From Desulfosporosinus orientis DSM 765 (lineage in GTDB: Bacteria > Bacillota > Desulfitobacteriia > Desulfitobacteriales > Desulfitobacteriaceae): a stretch of 64,000 nucleotides of DNA. Shown here piece by piece: positions 44,298 to 53,472 of this stretch. The translations under genes and the position numbers were made by a program. The notes beneath the pieces are model-generated. The model saw only the letters and a program-made list of their open reading frames with translations, did not search any database and was not told the origin of the DNA. Where the stretch lies: positions 5,767,151 to 5,831,150 of the forward strand of contig NC_016584.1 of assembly GCF_000235605.1 (NCBI RefSeq), written 5' to 3'. Each line of letters opens with the position of its first letter. Position 1 is the stretch's first letter.

Positions 44298-45535
44298 TGT
44301 GTCACCTCGTTGATCAGCGATTCATAGACCTTAAGGGGTCTTTGATACACTTTGGGTGGTTGTTTGTGGCTTAGAATGGGTGCTGTGGCGGCAACTTTCT
44401 TCTGAGACCATGTTGTTAAACCCTCAAAGTGTTTTTTATTGCGCTGGAAGTGGTGTTTGCCTGAAAGCTTCACGTGGGATGCAATGCAGATGCCGTTTTC
44501 ATCATAGATCTCCAGATGTCCGTTGTTTAAATCTCGAATTCTAACCCGCTTTCCCACGAAACGGTAAGGAACCGAGTAGAAATTCGCTTTGTAACTGATG
44601 GTACAATCGTTCATGACTTTGCGGTATTGTATATCATAAAGCAGGAATGCTTCTGGATTGACAGGTTTTAACGTTTCTCGTATGAATGCTTCTGCTGGGA
44701 TTTCACGGGTTGTCTGATGCAGCCGGACATTGCAGACCGTATCCAACCAGAACTTTACGGCTTCATTTAAATCAGCCAGACTGGATATTGTCTTAATTCT
44801 TGGCCAAAAGTTCCTGCGCAGATACTTAACACCGTTTTCTACCTTGCCTTTGGTGCGGGGACGATAGGGACGGCAGCGCACTGGACTGAAATCTTGATGC
44901 CGGGCAAAGCTTAAAAATTGGTTATTCCACTGATTAGTGCCAGTTTGATGGCTATGTTTGACGACGGTTTTCATGTTGTCATACAGGATGGTTTCCGGTA
45001 CCCCGTTAAAGAAGGCAAAGGCTCGTTCATGACAACCGATAAGTGTGTCAATGCGCTCGTTCTCAGTAAACTCAACATATTGTTTCCGGGAGTGTCCCAT
45101 GATCATGATGAAGGCATGAACCTTGACGAAAGTTCCATCGTCTTTCAGAAGCTTGAATTCTCCCCAGTCAACTTGAGCTTGCTTGCCTGGTGGAGTCTCA
45201 AAGCGCATGGAGGCTTTACCTCTTACTTGCTCACGATAGGGTTTCATAAAATCCCTGAGAATGGTTAGCCGGCCCTGGTAGCCCATGGCTTTGATTTCAT
45301 CAAATAAGACCATGGCATTGACGCATCCTTCGTTCATTCTCTCGATGATGTAGGCTTTGTGATTCTCCAGCTTACTTTCACGTTGTACTTTCTTACGATA
45401 GGCCGGGAGTTGATCACTTTTAAGCCATTTAGTGACCGTTTTTCGGTCTAAGTCTAATTCTCGTGCAATCTGAGTAATATTCATTCCTTTGCTTTTTAAG
45501 TCTCTGATCATAAAAAATTCCTCACTTTGTACCAT
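44294..45535 (-). CDS. istA: IS21 transposase IstA (element A)
   Basis: A 413-residue transposase with an N-terminal helix-turn-helix (NITQIARELDLDRKTVTKWL) and a DDE integrase core: QVDWGEF near residue 125, ILYDNMKTVV near 190 and the Glu in RTKGKVENGVKYL near 235. The ATG at 45535 follows AGGAGGAGAGACAATCAA and is preferred to the ATG at 45589. It looks intact. Confidence 0.95.
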   Translation of the reverse strand: MVQSEEFFMIRDLKSKGMNITQIARELDLDRKTVTKWLKSDQLPAYRKKVQRESKLENHKAYIIERMNEGCVNAMVLFDEIKAMGYQGRLTILRDFMKPYREQVRGKASMRFETPPGKQAQVDWGEFKLLKDDGTFVKVHAFIMIMGHSRKQYVEFTENERIDTLIGCHERAFAFFNGVPETILYDNMKTVVKHSHQTGTNQWNNQFLSFARHQDFSPVRCRPYRPRTKGKVENGVKYLRRNFWPRIKTISSLADLNEAVKFWLDTVCNVRLHQTTREIPAEAFIRETLKPVNPEAFLLYDIQYRKVMNDCTISYKANFYSVPYRFVGKRVRIRDLNNGHLEIYDENGICIASHVKLSGKHHFQRNKKHFEGLTTWSQKKVAATAPILSHKQPPKVYQRPLKVYESLINEVTQ

Positions 45536-46966
45536 TTGATTGTCTCTCCTCCTGTGGAGAAGAGTACGTTGATTGTGGGGAATTTTCAACCGTTTATTAT
45601 GGGTATTTTAGCATCGTTCTTTTCAATTATTATCTAATGCAACAAATGTACAGGCAAATACCAAAAGATTAACAGGTTTTGACAGATACGATACTTCAGC
45701 AAAAATTGCATTAGATGGCTGGAAACAATCAAATTTTGCCATACTCGCTTATGGCGGAAATTTCCCGGATGCTTTAACTGCAGCTCCTTTAGCTAAGAAA
45801 TATAATGCACCTATACTTTTGACTGAGACCAATTCTATACCAACCGATACTTTAAACGTAATACAACAATTGAAGGTTTCTGAAATTTTTATTATCGGTG
45901 GGACTGGAGTGATTTCATCGTCTGTAGAAAATCAATTGACTTCATTAGGGGTTAATACTACTAGATTAAGTGGACAAGATAGATATGAAACTAGTATAAG
46001 CGTTGCTTATCAACTAGAAAATGTTAGTGAAATTACAGTTGTAACAGGAGAAGATTTTGCTGATGCTTTGTCTATATCTCCTATAGCCGCAAAAAGAAAT
46101 ATGCCTATTATATTAGTTCCGCACAATGTAATACCAAATAATGTCAAAAAATATATAAAATGTCATGCAATATCTAAAACCTATGTTATTGGTGTGGGTT
46201 CCTCATTAGACGAATCTTTGGTAAGTGAGCTGCCTAATGTTGAACAAATAAATGGACAAGATAAATATCAGAGAAACCTAGCTGTTATTGATAAATTTAA
46301 AAGTGAAATGGATCTAAATGCTATCTACTTAACTACAGGTGAAACTTTTGCTGATGGACTTTCAGGCTCTGCTTTAGCAAGTGCAAATTGTAATCCGCTG
46401 CTTTTAGTTGGAGAAAATTCAATATCACAAAAATCTTTTTTAGATAATAATTCAATTATTAATTATAATATTGTAGTACTTGGCGGCGTAACAGAAATGG
46501 CTATTATCGGTTCTACTAATGTTGATTACGAAGAAAAAAAGATAAGTGATGCTATTAATATAAACTCTGATGATATAACGAAAATAGTATTTTATGACGG
46601 CAGGGGGTGGAAGAAACAAACCATTAACAATTGAAGATAAACAAAAGATTAAGGAATTTATGGGTTATCTAGATGGTTATGTAATTAAAAAAGCAAGAAA
46701 TCCGGTACTCTCAATAGGGTGGATACATCATGCTGTATTTTATATCAACGACAAAAAAGCAATGAGTATAACCTTTGGTGATCCAATGACTATAGATGAA
46801 AATTACTATGATATAATAAAAGGTAACTTAGATACTGATAAGATTGATAAGTTTCTAAAATTGATTAATCCAGAATATATCATAGGCATTTGAACTTCAA
46901 AAAACTATTAACAAATTACGATATAAAATATACCATTTACCTATAAAGACAATTTATGCCATTAGA

Positions 46967-47004
46967 AGTCCCATCGTCGTTATAAACTAAGTGACGATGG
47001 GGCT
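46967..47004. terminator. Terminator downstream of the CWB2 gene
   Basis: AGTCCCATCGTC and GACGATGGGGCT form a stem around about 14 bases, 75 bases past the surface-protein stop. Confidence 0.75.
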
Positions 47005-47104
47005 ATTAGTTAACATAACTGTAAGCGGTGGAAGAAATACCGTCATGTAAAACAGCCTTCCCTCTGATACATTAAGAGTAAGTGATCAGACGGGAGGTTT
47101 TTCA

Positions 47105-47215
47105 ATGAAATCCACAGCTGAAAATCTACAACTATGGAAGCAACGGATAAACGAAAGAGTCCAAATCAATGACGATCTTCCAAATCGAGAGAAGTCTTTT
47201 TTTAACGTTTTGTGA
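47105..47215 (+). CDS. Short ORF (36 aa), possible transposase N-terminal remnant
   Basis: ATG at 47105 follows GGGAGGTTTTTCA, a good ribosome site. MKSTAENLQLWKQRINERVQ resembles the first helix of short HTH or IS66-accessory-type proteins, but the frame stops after 36 codons. I take it as a truncated remnant. The gap around it (46894-47398) otherwise holds a hairpin at 46967 and a purine-rich stretch near 47262 with no gene. Confidence 0.35.
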   Translation: MKSTAENLQLWKQRINERVQINDDLPNREKSFFNVL

Positions 47216-47398
47216 TAACTGTTTACATTGCTGTAACGCAGGTCAATTAAGTACGACAGGGAGGGGAGACCAGGGGGGGAATTATCCTCTATAGGAAACG
47301 CATTAGCAGCCGTTTTTTCAATAAATTGTTAGAATTTACAGGGAAATTGAGGGGTTATATAGAAATAAATTACATTTGGATAAAAGGAGGGTAAAAAA

Positions 47399-47842
47399 GT
47401 GAGTTTGCAAGAGTTGTTTGATGAGTTTGGCTGTACCGTCCTTAACTACACAAACAATAAAATAGTTGTAGATTACTTTTATAGCGAGGAAAGTTATAAG
47501 AACTTCTTGCATGGTATGAACTGTAGAGCAGGAATGGGGCTACATGATGCTGATGAGAAAATGGTCTTTAATAGAGTTGACGATAATAAATTAGTTATTG
47601 TACAAAACGATGGTGTTGAAACTGCTAGATATCGGTATTTGCCAATATTCAAAGCCACTATGGAATACAAGGATAAGAACTCTGACGATAAAAAGGTTAA
47701 TAAGACCCTTACCTTTAGAATTAGAAAAAATGAATTTGATGGCAGCATTAACTTTATAGATACTGACAAAAATTCTATGGACTTTAACAATGTTCAGGCA
47801 GTTAAACATACTTATATGAAAAGTATGGCACTAATAAATTAA
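47399..47842 (+). CDS. Uncharacterised protein (147 aa) of the outer islet
   Basis: GTG start behind GGAGGGTAAAAAA. The product has a mixed alpha/beta look (SLQELFDEFGCTVLNYTNNK, then FKATMEYKDKNSDDKKVNKT) with many K, N and D, no signal peptide, no membrane segment. No family recognised. Ten bases separate it from the exonuclease-BRCT gene, so the two are likely co-transcribed. Confidence 0.7.
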   Translation: MSLQELFDEFGCTVLNYTNNKIVVDYFYSEESYKNFLHGMNCRAGMGLHDADEKMVFNRVDDNKLVIVQNDGVETARYRYLPIFKATMEYKDKNSDDKKVNKTLTFRIRKNEFDGSINFIDTDKNSMDFNNVQAVKHTYMKSMALIN

Positions 47843-47851
47843 TAGATTGGA

Positions 47852-48680
47852 GTGTTTACAACGGATAAGATGCTTTTAGTAGACTTGGAAACTCAAAGCT
47901 TCCCTGTTGAAACAGGCATTTATGAAGTGGCTTGTTTGGTAGTAGAAAACTATGAGATTGTAGACAAACTTTATTTAGGGAAGGAAATACCTGGATACAA
48001 AGGCGATAAGCGATATGGCTTTGGGTTTTATGACATCAGCGAAGATGCACAATACATTAGCATATTTAAGGAATTTATTAACAAGCACCCCTATCCTATA
48101 GTTGCACATAATTGTCCATTTGACAGGAAGTTTCTTGTCTACTATAAATGGATCGAAGAAAACTACCCTACTTACTGTTCTATGAGGGCTATAAGAATGG
48201 CTGACGGTAGCCTTGGAAGTTATGCACTAAATAATCTAGTTAAGCATTACAACGTTGCTGACGAAGTACTGCATACAGCCATGTCAGATATTGAAAATGT
48301 TTACAAGATACTAAAGATTGTAAAACCCCAAACATGGCTTCCAGTAGGCACTCAATTAAAGGATAGGTGCCATCCAAAGACTGCAAAGCCAAGAACATTA
48401 GAGGAAATAGACTTAAAAATTAACACTACAAATTTGCTTGATGGCGAGTTTATTTGTTTTACAGGCAAGAGTGACTTTCCTCGAAACATTATGCAAGAAA
48501 TAGCCATTAAAAATAGTGCTGCAATTACACAAAACATAACGAAGAAAACTACCATTACTCGTTGTAGGGGTGGATGCCGGAAGCAAACTAGATAAAGCAC
48601 AAGAAAAGGGTATTTCAATTATGTCCGACAACGAATTTATGCAAATGTTAAACATAAAGGATAAAGATATAATTGCTTGA
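47852..48680 (+). pseudogene. DEDDh exonuclease-BRCT protein, split by a frameshift
   Basis: The N-terminal part is a DnaQ-like 3'-5' exonuclease: LLVDLETQSF (DxE), PIVAHNCPFDRKFL and the HTAMSDIENVY motif (H and D) complete the DEDDh set. A BRCT domain starts at LLDGEFICFTGKSDFPRN; its second half (LVVGVDAGSKLDKAQEKG to MSDNEFMQML) continues in the next frame after about 48553. As read, the upstream frame stops at 48595. Such exonuclease-BRCT fusions resemble the DinG/Pol III epsilon-like proteins of Firmicutes. GTG 47852 and ATG 47870 are both possible starts. Confidence 0.75.
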
Positions 48681-48701
48681 TTAAATTAGGGGGAACCTTA
48701 T

Positions 48702-49070
48702 ATGTTTATAAATGTTAAAGAGCATGATAATGTTATTTATTTTTCCTCCCTTGAGGAGAAACTAAAAAAATTAAACCAATGGGGACTAATTAGCGAGAAA
48801 AAGATGAACAACCTTATTAGTGGCAAGAAGATTACAGAAATGAAGTCAATTTTGTATAAAGGAAGAGAAGTAGATGTTGAAAAGGTCTGTGATGTCATTG
48901 GGTACATTTCCTATAAGACCAACCCAGGTTGTATAAATCCTGTGTACGAAACCGTTGTTATAGAAATTAACGGAGAAACAAACAAGATAAACCCTGCATT
49001 TTTAAAACAAATGCAAAGTAAAGATTTTAATCTAAATACTTTTGATGAAGAAAACGACGGCATAGCCTAA
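48702..49070 (+). CDS. Uncharacterised protein (122 aa) of the outer islet
   Basis: The product MFINVKEHDNVIYFSSLEEK continues with helical ITEMKSILYKGREVDVEKV and a C-terminal QSKDFNLNTFDEEND. No signal peptide, Cys pairs or known motif. AGGGGGAACCTTAT precedes the ATG. It follows the exonuclease-BRCT gene by 21 bases and could be part of the same transcript. Confidence 0.68.
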   Translation: MFINVKEHDNVIYFSSLEEKLKKLNQWGLISEKKMNNLISGKKITEMKSILYKGREVDVEKVCDVIGYISYKTNPGCINPVYETVVIEINGETNKINPAFLKQMQSKDFNLNTFDEENDGIA

Positions 49071-49079
49071 ATGTAAAAT

Positions 49080-49115
49080 AGATTATTAGTCCTAAAAATA
49101 GGGCTTTTTCTTTAG
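49080..49115 (+). terminator. Weak terminator after the small-gene cluster
   Basis: AGTCCTA-AAAA-TAGGGCT followed by TTTTCTTT, 25 bases past the stop. The stem is only about 6-7 bp. Confidence 0.5.
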
Positions 49116-49276
49116 GGGGTATACTTCGCACTTCAACATATTAGTAAGTTGGCTATGCGTTTCTAAATTCTTCGCATTTTAGGTTAAAAGAAGAGACTGT
49201 CACAAATGAATGACTCCTATCAGTTAAGAGTTGTAAGGGTAAAATCCTAACCTTAACCGAAGGGAGTTACTTACAG

Positions 49277-49993
49277 ATGGGAACTCAATATAAAGATGTT
49301 GCTGTAAGGGAGACAGGGGAGGTTATTTCTCTGCCTCAAAGTTTTATTAACAATACAAAAGAATATTTCATTAGGAGCAAGAACCAGGACAAAGCCTTTA
49401 AGCAAAAACTTCAAAGAGCAGATGAACATTTCTTTTGGGTCAATCAAAACAATATTACTTCGCTTCTAACAGATAAGAACATCAGTCAATCGTCTCTAGG
49501 GTTATTACTTGTTTTATGTTGTAACCTCCAAAATGTCATCGGTATTCTTTGTAATCAGAAGAGAAATCCTTATACTAACAAAGAGTTGATAAACAAATCT
49601 GGAGTACCCGAGAGAAGTTTCTTCAAAGGAATAGAAGAATTAAAGTCCCACAAGATTGTTATCAATAATGGTACAAAGAAAGAGCCTATTTATACAGTAG
49701 ATATGAAATATCACTTCATAGGGACTAATAATCAGGCTAGCCATTCTGTAAGGGCATATAAGGACGGTATCAGAGCCTTAAAGGACTCTGGCTTAACTCT
49801 CAATAAGATTGGTTTTCTTTATTCTGTCATACCCTTGCTAGAATTTAACAGGTGTGCGTTGGTTAAAGACAAGAATAAAGGTGTGGATGTTAACAATCTC
49901 CATAGTAAGGACAGTCTATGCAAACTATACCTAGGAATATCTAAAAGAACCTTATCTACTTATCTGTCTATGACCTTTGAGTACAAGATTTAG
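49277..49993 (+). pseudogene. Replication-initiator-like winged-helix protein, truncated at its C-terminus
   Basis: A 238-residue frame with a winged-helix look around NPYTNKELINKSGVPERSFF and KGIEELKSHKIVINNG, similar in layout to RepL/RepA-type initiators on Firmicute plasmids. GAAGGGAGTTACTTACAG precedes the ATG. The last residues (SMTFEYKI) run into the opposite-strand integrase at 49952-49993, so the gene appears cut there. Upstream (49200-49260) an inverted repeat, GTTAAG/CTTAAC, flanks the start region. Confidence 0.5.
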
Positions 49994-50446
49994 CATTCGT
50001 TTTATTTCTTTTGAGGACAAAGGTTTAATGGCGTCTTTAGGTACCTTGACATACTTTACTTTGCTTGCCAAGTCCTCGGTCATATAACCCTCGGAACGTA
50101 ACCAATTAAGATATGTTTTGAAAGTTCTAATCCTAATATTAATAGTGTTTGGAGCGTAACCATGGGGAATCATGTGGGCAGAATACTCCTGAAATAATAC
50201 CTTATCGAGCCAACGACCTCCTAATAGCCGTTGTTCCTCTTCAAGCCACTTTTTGAAGTAATCCATATGCTTCTTGTAATCCTGCAAAGTCCTCTGTGAC
50301 AAACCTTCAACGCGTTTTTGTTTGACGAAATCATCGTGTAAATTAACATAATCCAATACCGATAAACAATCGATGTTTTCGATGGGTAACGGCTTGTAAG
50401 CAGTCAAGTAAAACCAGCAACTTTTCGCCACAAACCATACAACATT

Positions 50447-51187
50447 TTATTTCTGGGTTATAGTCTTCCTATGTTGGAGTCTGTAGCTGTTGCCCGTCAT
50501 ATTTAAAATCTCGCAGTGGTGGATAAGACGGTCTAAAATCGCAGTTGTAATTGTTGCATCCCCTAAAAAGTCAACCCATTCATCGAATCCTTTGTTTGAG
50601 GTAATAATCAGTGATGTTTTCTCGGACATTGAGGACACGAAACCGAAGAATAGGTTGGCTTCTATTGTAGAAAGTGGCATGAAGCCAACTTCATCAATAA
50701 TAACCAGTGCTGCCGAGTTGAGTATTTTTATTCGTCTCTTACTGGCGGTCGAGATTTGCGAGGTTTTTAGTGTAATTATGAGTTCATCCAAGGTCGTAAA
50801 AGCTACGGCATAACCTAGGTTTAAAGCCTGGACCGCTAAGGATAAAGCCAAATGCGTTTTTCCGATACCAGGGGGGCCCAGAAAACAAATGTTGAACGCT
50901 TGCTCAACCCAAGTCATATCGGACAATCTTAGCATCTGTTCCTTAGATACGCTGCGTTGGAATCCGAAGTCGAAGGTTTCCAGGGTTTTTTCGGCGGGTA
51001 GATTTGCTCTTCTTCTGCGAATTAGATTTTGCTTTTCGGTCCGAAGACGTTGTTGCTCTGAAAGGAAAACCTCAACGCTTTCGAGAGGCGTGAGATTATT
51101 CTTTTTAGCATATAGGTTTTCTAAATCAACAGGGACCAAATGCAGTCCCGATACTAATGCATTGACACGTTCAATCCGTTCATTCAT
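50447..51187 (-). CDS. istB: IS21 helper ATPase IstB (element B)
   Basis: A 246-residue AAA+ protein starting [17 protein letters not shown]. Walker A is in [17 protein letters not shown] and Walker B in [15 protein letters not shown]. It starts at ATG 51187 behind AGGTGG, overlapping the end of istA; the frame is open nine codons upstream. It appears intact. Confidence 0.94.
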   Translation of the reverse strand: MNERIERVNALVSGLHLVPVDLENLYAKKNNLTPLESVEVFLSEQQRLRTEKQNLIRRRRANLPAEKTLETFDFGFQRSVSKEQMLRLSDMTWVEQAFNICFLGPPGIGKTHLALSLAVQALNLGYAVAFTTLDELIITLKTSQISTASKRRIKILNSAALVIIDEVGFMPLSTIEANLFFGFVSSMSEKTSLIITSNKGFDEWVDFLGDATITTAILDRLIHHCEILNMTGNSYRLQHRKTITQK

Positions 51188-52691
51188 GGTTGCCACCTGC
51201 CTTTGCATACACATCCAAAGAGCGTTTCTCTGTAGTTACATGGTACTTGTTGTTGCTAACCGGAATAGCATTCAGGACGATTACTTGTTTTGGTTTAGCA
51301 CTGTGCTCTAAAAAATCCTTTACATACGTTATTCCGAAGAGTTTGCTCACCTCACAATATTTGATGGCATTTAGTACGTCATCAATTCCATATTTATCGC
51401 ATAATGTTTGCAGCAACCGGAACTGATCACGGGCATAGCGTGCTTTTTCTGTTCGAATTGTCTGCAGAAAATCGGTTGCCTTGAATAATAACAGCTTATC
51501 AACAGTAGTTTGAGCTTTATCCATCGAGTCTGTAATATCTCTGGAATGACTGGTGCTCTTAATTAATTGACCTCTGCCGGTTGAGATGGGATGTTCACAG
51601 ATAAATTCACCGAATACGGTCATAATCGTCAATTTTTCATTCTTCGCTTCAATGCTGACCTCTTTTTGGTTGTTGTATGTACCGAGAGGTAAAGAGTACC
51701 GATTGCTGTCGTAGACGATCGTGTTATCTTTCCGAACATTTCTGCAGATGGTTACATCACCATTTAATCGGATGTCCAGCAGAGGTCTTAGGTGTTCACG
51801 TTCATCTTCAAACACCTTGGCTGGTATCTTTTTGGTAGTGCCGTGAATTTTCGCATTACCGGTTCTATCCAACCATTTTAGGAACGAACTGTTGAGAACT
51901 TCCTCATCAGCAAAAAGTCTGTTTTCAAGGAAATTATACTTGATGAATTTAACCACATTCTCGATCTTACCTTTGCTTTCCGGATCAGCTGCGCGGCAGA
52001 GGTATACTTTTAAATTGCATTCTTGCCGGAACTTCTCAAACTCAAAGGTATGAATAATATCTCCATAGTTTTCTGAAACGCTGACGATACTATCCTGATC
52101 AAATACCATTTCTAGCGGCATCCCACCTATATATCTAAAGCACTGATGACAGCTTGAAACCAGATCGCTTGTTGTGAATGGCCGAGTTTGAAAGAATGCC
52201 CATTTGTAACGTGCATGAGCGAGTACAAAGGCTGCAAAGCGAATCTTTACACGCTGCCCATCAATGGATTGCATCCACTTTTCACCAAAGTCCACCTGTA
52301 ACTGCTGCCCCATTGGGAGCTCTTCTACAGCCTCATAATCTCTGGGATGATTGGATTTTTTAAGATTATATTCCTCTCGTAACCCTTTGACATAACGGCT
52401 GACCGTTCGTTCCTTGATATCCTCTTTGTAATGCTCCTTGAGCCAATCGCATACTTGTGCGGCTGTCATTGTTGGGTATTGTTTCAACCAGCTGATGATA
52501 ATTTCCTCATATTTTGAAAGTAGCAGTTCTCGGTTAATGCTATACAGCTGTTTGGCGAATTCATCCGCTGTCATGTTCCAATATCTTGTTACGGTTTCCC
52601 GATTTATGTTCAGCTGCTTGGCAGCCCGAGATCGAGTGAATCCAATCTCTTTAAGTTGCTGTATCTGTTTATACATCTTAAATCCTTTCAT
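51180..52691 (-). CDS. istA: IS21 transposase IstA (element B)
   Basis: A 503-residue transposase with an N-terminal HTH ([22 protein letters not shown]) and a DDE core: [10 protein letters not shown] near residue 133, [10 protein letters not shown] near 210 and the Glu in [16 protein letters not shown] near 243. AGGAGCTGTTAGA precedes the ATG. It is longer than IstA of element A and belongs to another IS21 branch. Intact. Confidence 0.94.
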   Translation of the reverse strand: MKGFKMYKQIQQLKEIGFTRSRAAKQLNINRETVTRYWNMTADEFAKQLYSINRELLLSKYEEIIISWLKQYPTMTAAQVCDWLKEHYKEDIKERTVSRYVKGLREEYNLKKSNHPRDYEAVEELPMGQQLQVDFGEKWMQSIDGQRVKIRFAAFVLAHARYKWAFFQTRPFTTSDLVSSCHQCFRYIGGMPLEMVFDQDSIVSVSENYGDIIHTFEFEKFRQECNLKVYLCRAADPESKGKIENVVKFIKYNFLENRLFADEEVLNSSFLKWLDRTGNAKIHGTTKKIPAKVFEDEREHLRPLLDIRLNGDVTICRNVRKDNTIVYDSNRYSLPLGTYNNQKEVSIEAKNEKLTIMTVFGEFICEHPISTGRGQLIKSTSHSRDITDSMDKAQTTVDKLLLFKATDFLQTIRTEKARYARDQFRLLQTLCDKYGIDDVLNAIKYCEVSKLFGITYVKDFLEHSAKPKQVIVLNAIPVSNNKYHVTTEKRSLDVYAKAGGNHE

Positions 52692-53050
52692 TCTAACAGC
52701 TCCTGACCTCTTTGCTAGCCCCTATTCTAACAAAGTCAGATAGCTGTATTTGATTTAAGTTGTATGGTTATTGGCAAAATGTTGTATGGTTTGTGGCAGA
52801 AACTTGTATGCTTTCATTGGCGTAAATGTGTATGGTTTAGTTTACCATTCACACGGCTTCGTGGTCATCTTAATCTTTGTTTTAGCCATTGATTTTTTAC
52901 CGCCTTTTTCGTTTATTTAGGCAGTAGCCGTTACTCCGCGTTAAACCCACGGCTTCTGTAGGGATAAAATAAAAGAGGTATACCTACGAATAAATCGTAA
53001 ATATACCTCAAAGTCTACGTAAAAGCCATTGTTGGCTTCAATATACTGAA

Positions 53051-53101
53051 TGGAGCGGACGACGAGATTCGAACTCGCGACCCTCGGCTTGGGAAGCCAA
53101 T
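53051..53101 (-). repeat. Attachment-site copy (tRNA-Gly 3' half), boundary between the two islets
   Basis: These 51 bases are identical to 55009-55059 (tRNA-Gly nucleotides 26 to 76, CCA included), then diverge. The copy is the junction between the outer and inner islet. It cannot encode a tRNA because the 5' arm is absent. Confidence 0.93.
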
Positions 53102-53359
53102 TGCGAAAGCCAGAAGCCACGAACCCTTGACAATTCAGGATTTTGGACTATTCAACTATCCTCATGACCCTCGGCCCATCCTTCTTTTAACCATTATAAT
53201 TATATCTTGTCACAAATTCAATATTAACAACGAATATTTACTAAAATCTCTATAGAGCACTCCTACTAATTTGACCCCCTGACCCTTCAGCGTAGAGACC
53301 AGGTGGAACCTCGACACACAACTCTTACCACTACGTCTTTTAAATATAGAATAAATAGC

Positions 53360-53430
53360 TAAAAAATATAAGGAACCGGACGCATCCGATTCCTTTAAGT
53401 GTAGTCCGAAGACATCCACCGCTATTCACT
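53360..53430 (-). ncRNA. Candidate small RNA linked to the Abi gene
   Basis: A promoter (53437-53465) starting 8 bases past the abi stop would give an RNA of about 70 bases. It would hold a C(UUCG)G tetraloop hairpin (53404-53413, stem extended by GTG/CAC) and end in AAGGAATCGGA-TGCG-TCCGGTTCCTT (53370-53395) with ATATTTTTT, a clear terminator. No ORF fits inside. Abi_2/AbiF-like proteins have been reported with small structured RNAs, so an antitoxin RNA is a sensible hypothesis. Expression has not been shown; the hairpin could also just end the abi mRNA. Confidence 0.5.
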
Positions 53431-53436
53431 ATATAT

Positions 53437-53465
53437 AGTATACACTTTGAGGCCAAAAGATACAA
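53437..53465 (-). promoter_or_regulatory. Promoter for the candidate small RNA
   Basis: TTGTAT (53465-53460), 17 bases, TATACT (53442-53437) on the minus strand, immediately after the abi stop codon. Confidence 0.6.
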
Positions 53466-53472
53466 GGTTTTT

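Larger units (their letters stand above)
43480..45625 (-). mobile_element. IS21-family insertion sequence A
   Basis: A 2146-base element with istA and istB, bounded by TG and CA ends. Both ends carry a related motif, TTxAAAATTCCCCA, as subterminal inverted repeats. ATTAT at 43475-43479 and 45626-45630 is the 5-bp target duplication. The element lies on the minus strand inside the CWB2 gene, and both its genes look intact. Confidence 0.88.
43429..46893 (+). pseudogene. Cell-wall-binding (CWB2) surface protein, interrupted by IS21
   Basis: The gene starts at ATG 43429 behind AAGAAGGG and is split by an IS21 at 43480-45625. Joining the flanks gives GALLLSNATNVQA, a signal peptide with an AxA-type cleavage site, followed by repeats RLTGFDRYDTSAKIA, RLSGQDRYETSISVA and QINGQDKYQRNLAV, each with a domain typical of CWB2 repeats. 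After the third repeat a C-terminal domain (YDGR ... GGRNKPLTIEDKQKIKEFMG) continues in another frame. Besides the IS there is a one-base loss in a T run near 43444 and a shift in a G run near 46603. It would anchor to wall polymer if intact. Confidence 0.85.
50396..52852 (-). mobile_element. IS21-family insertion sequence B
   Basis: A 2457-base element with istA and istB. ACGGCTT flanks it at 50389-50395 and 52853-52859 (7-bp target duplication, coordinates good to about one base). The inner ends share GCCACAAACCATACAACATT in inverted orientation, and the right end has further degenerate copies of TTGTATGGTT. It differs from element A in both ends and proteins. Confidence 0.85.
49982..52889 (-). 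pseudogene. int: Tyrosine integrase of the outer islet, split by IS21 and cut at its C-terminus
   Basis: The start ATG at 52889 follows GGCGGTAAAAAATCA, and the first exon-like piece reads MAKTKIKMTTKP. After removing the IS21 (50396-52852), the frame continues LPIENIDCLSVLDYVNLHDD, VEGLSQRTLQDYKKHMDYF and YAPNTINIRIRTFKTYLNWL, an SAM-like core-binding domain. The catalytic RHRY domain is missing: the frame ends KEIKRMLN at about 49985. It lies 160 bases from the attachment site at 53051, the usual place for an islet integrase. Confidence 0.82.

Noticed and set aside
41775-53101. All frameshifts in the islet being sequencing errors
   Set aside because: Cannot be excluded, but the indels cluster in the islet, are not all in homopolymers, and come with a nonsense codon and two IS insertions, so decay is the simpler reading.
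53210-53419. 69-codon minus-strand ORF downstream of abi
   Set aside because: It overlaps the candidate RNA and terminator hairpin, has no ribosome site and no recognisable family.
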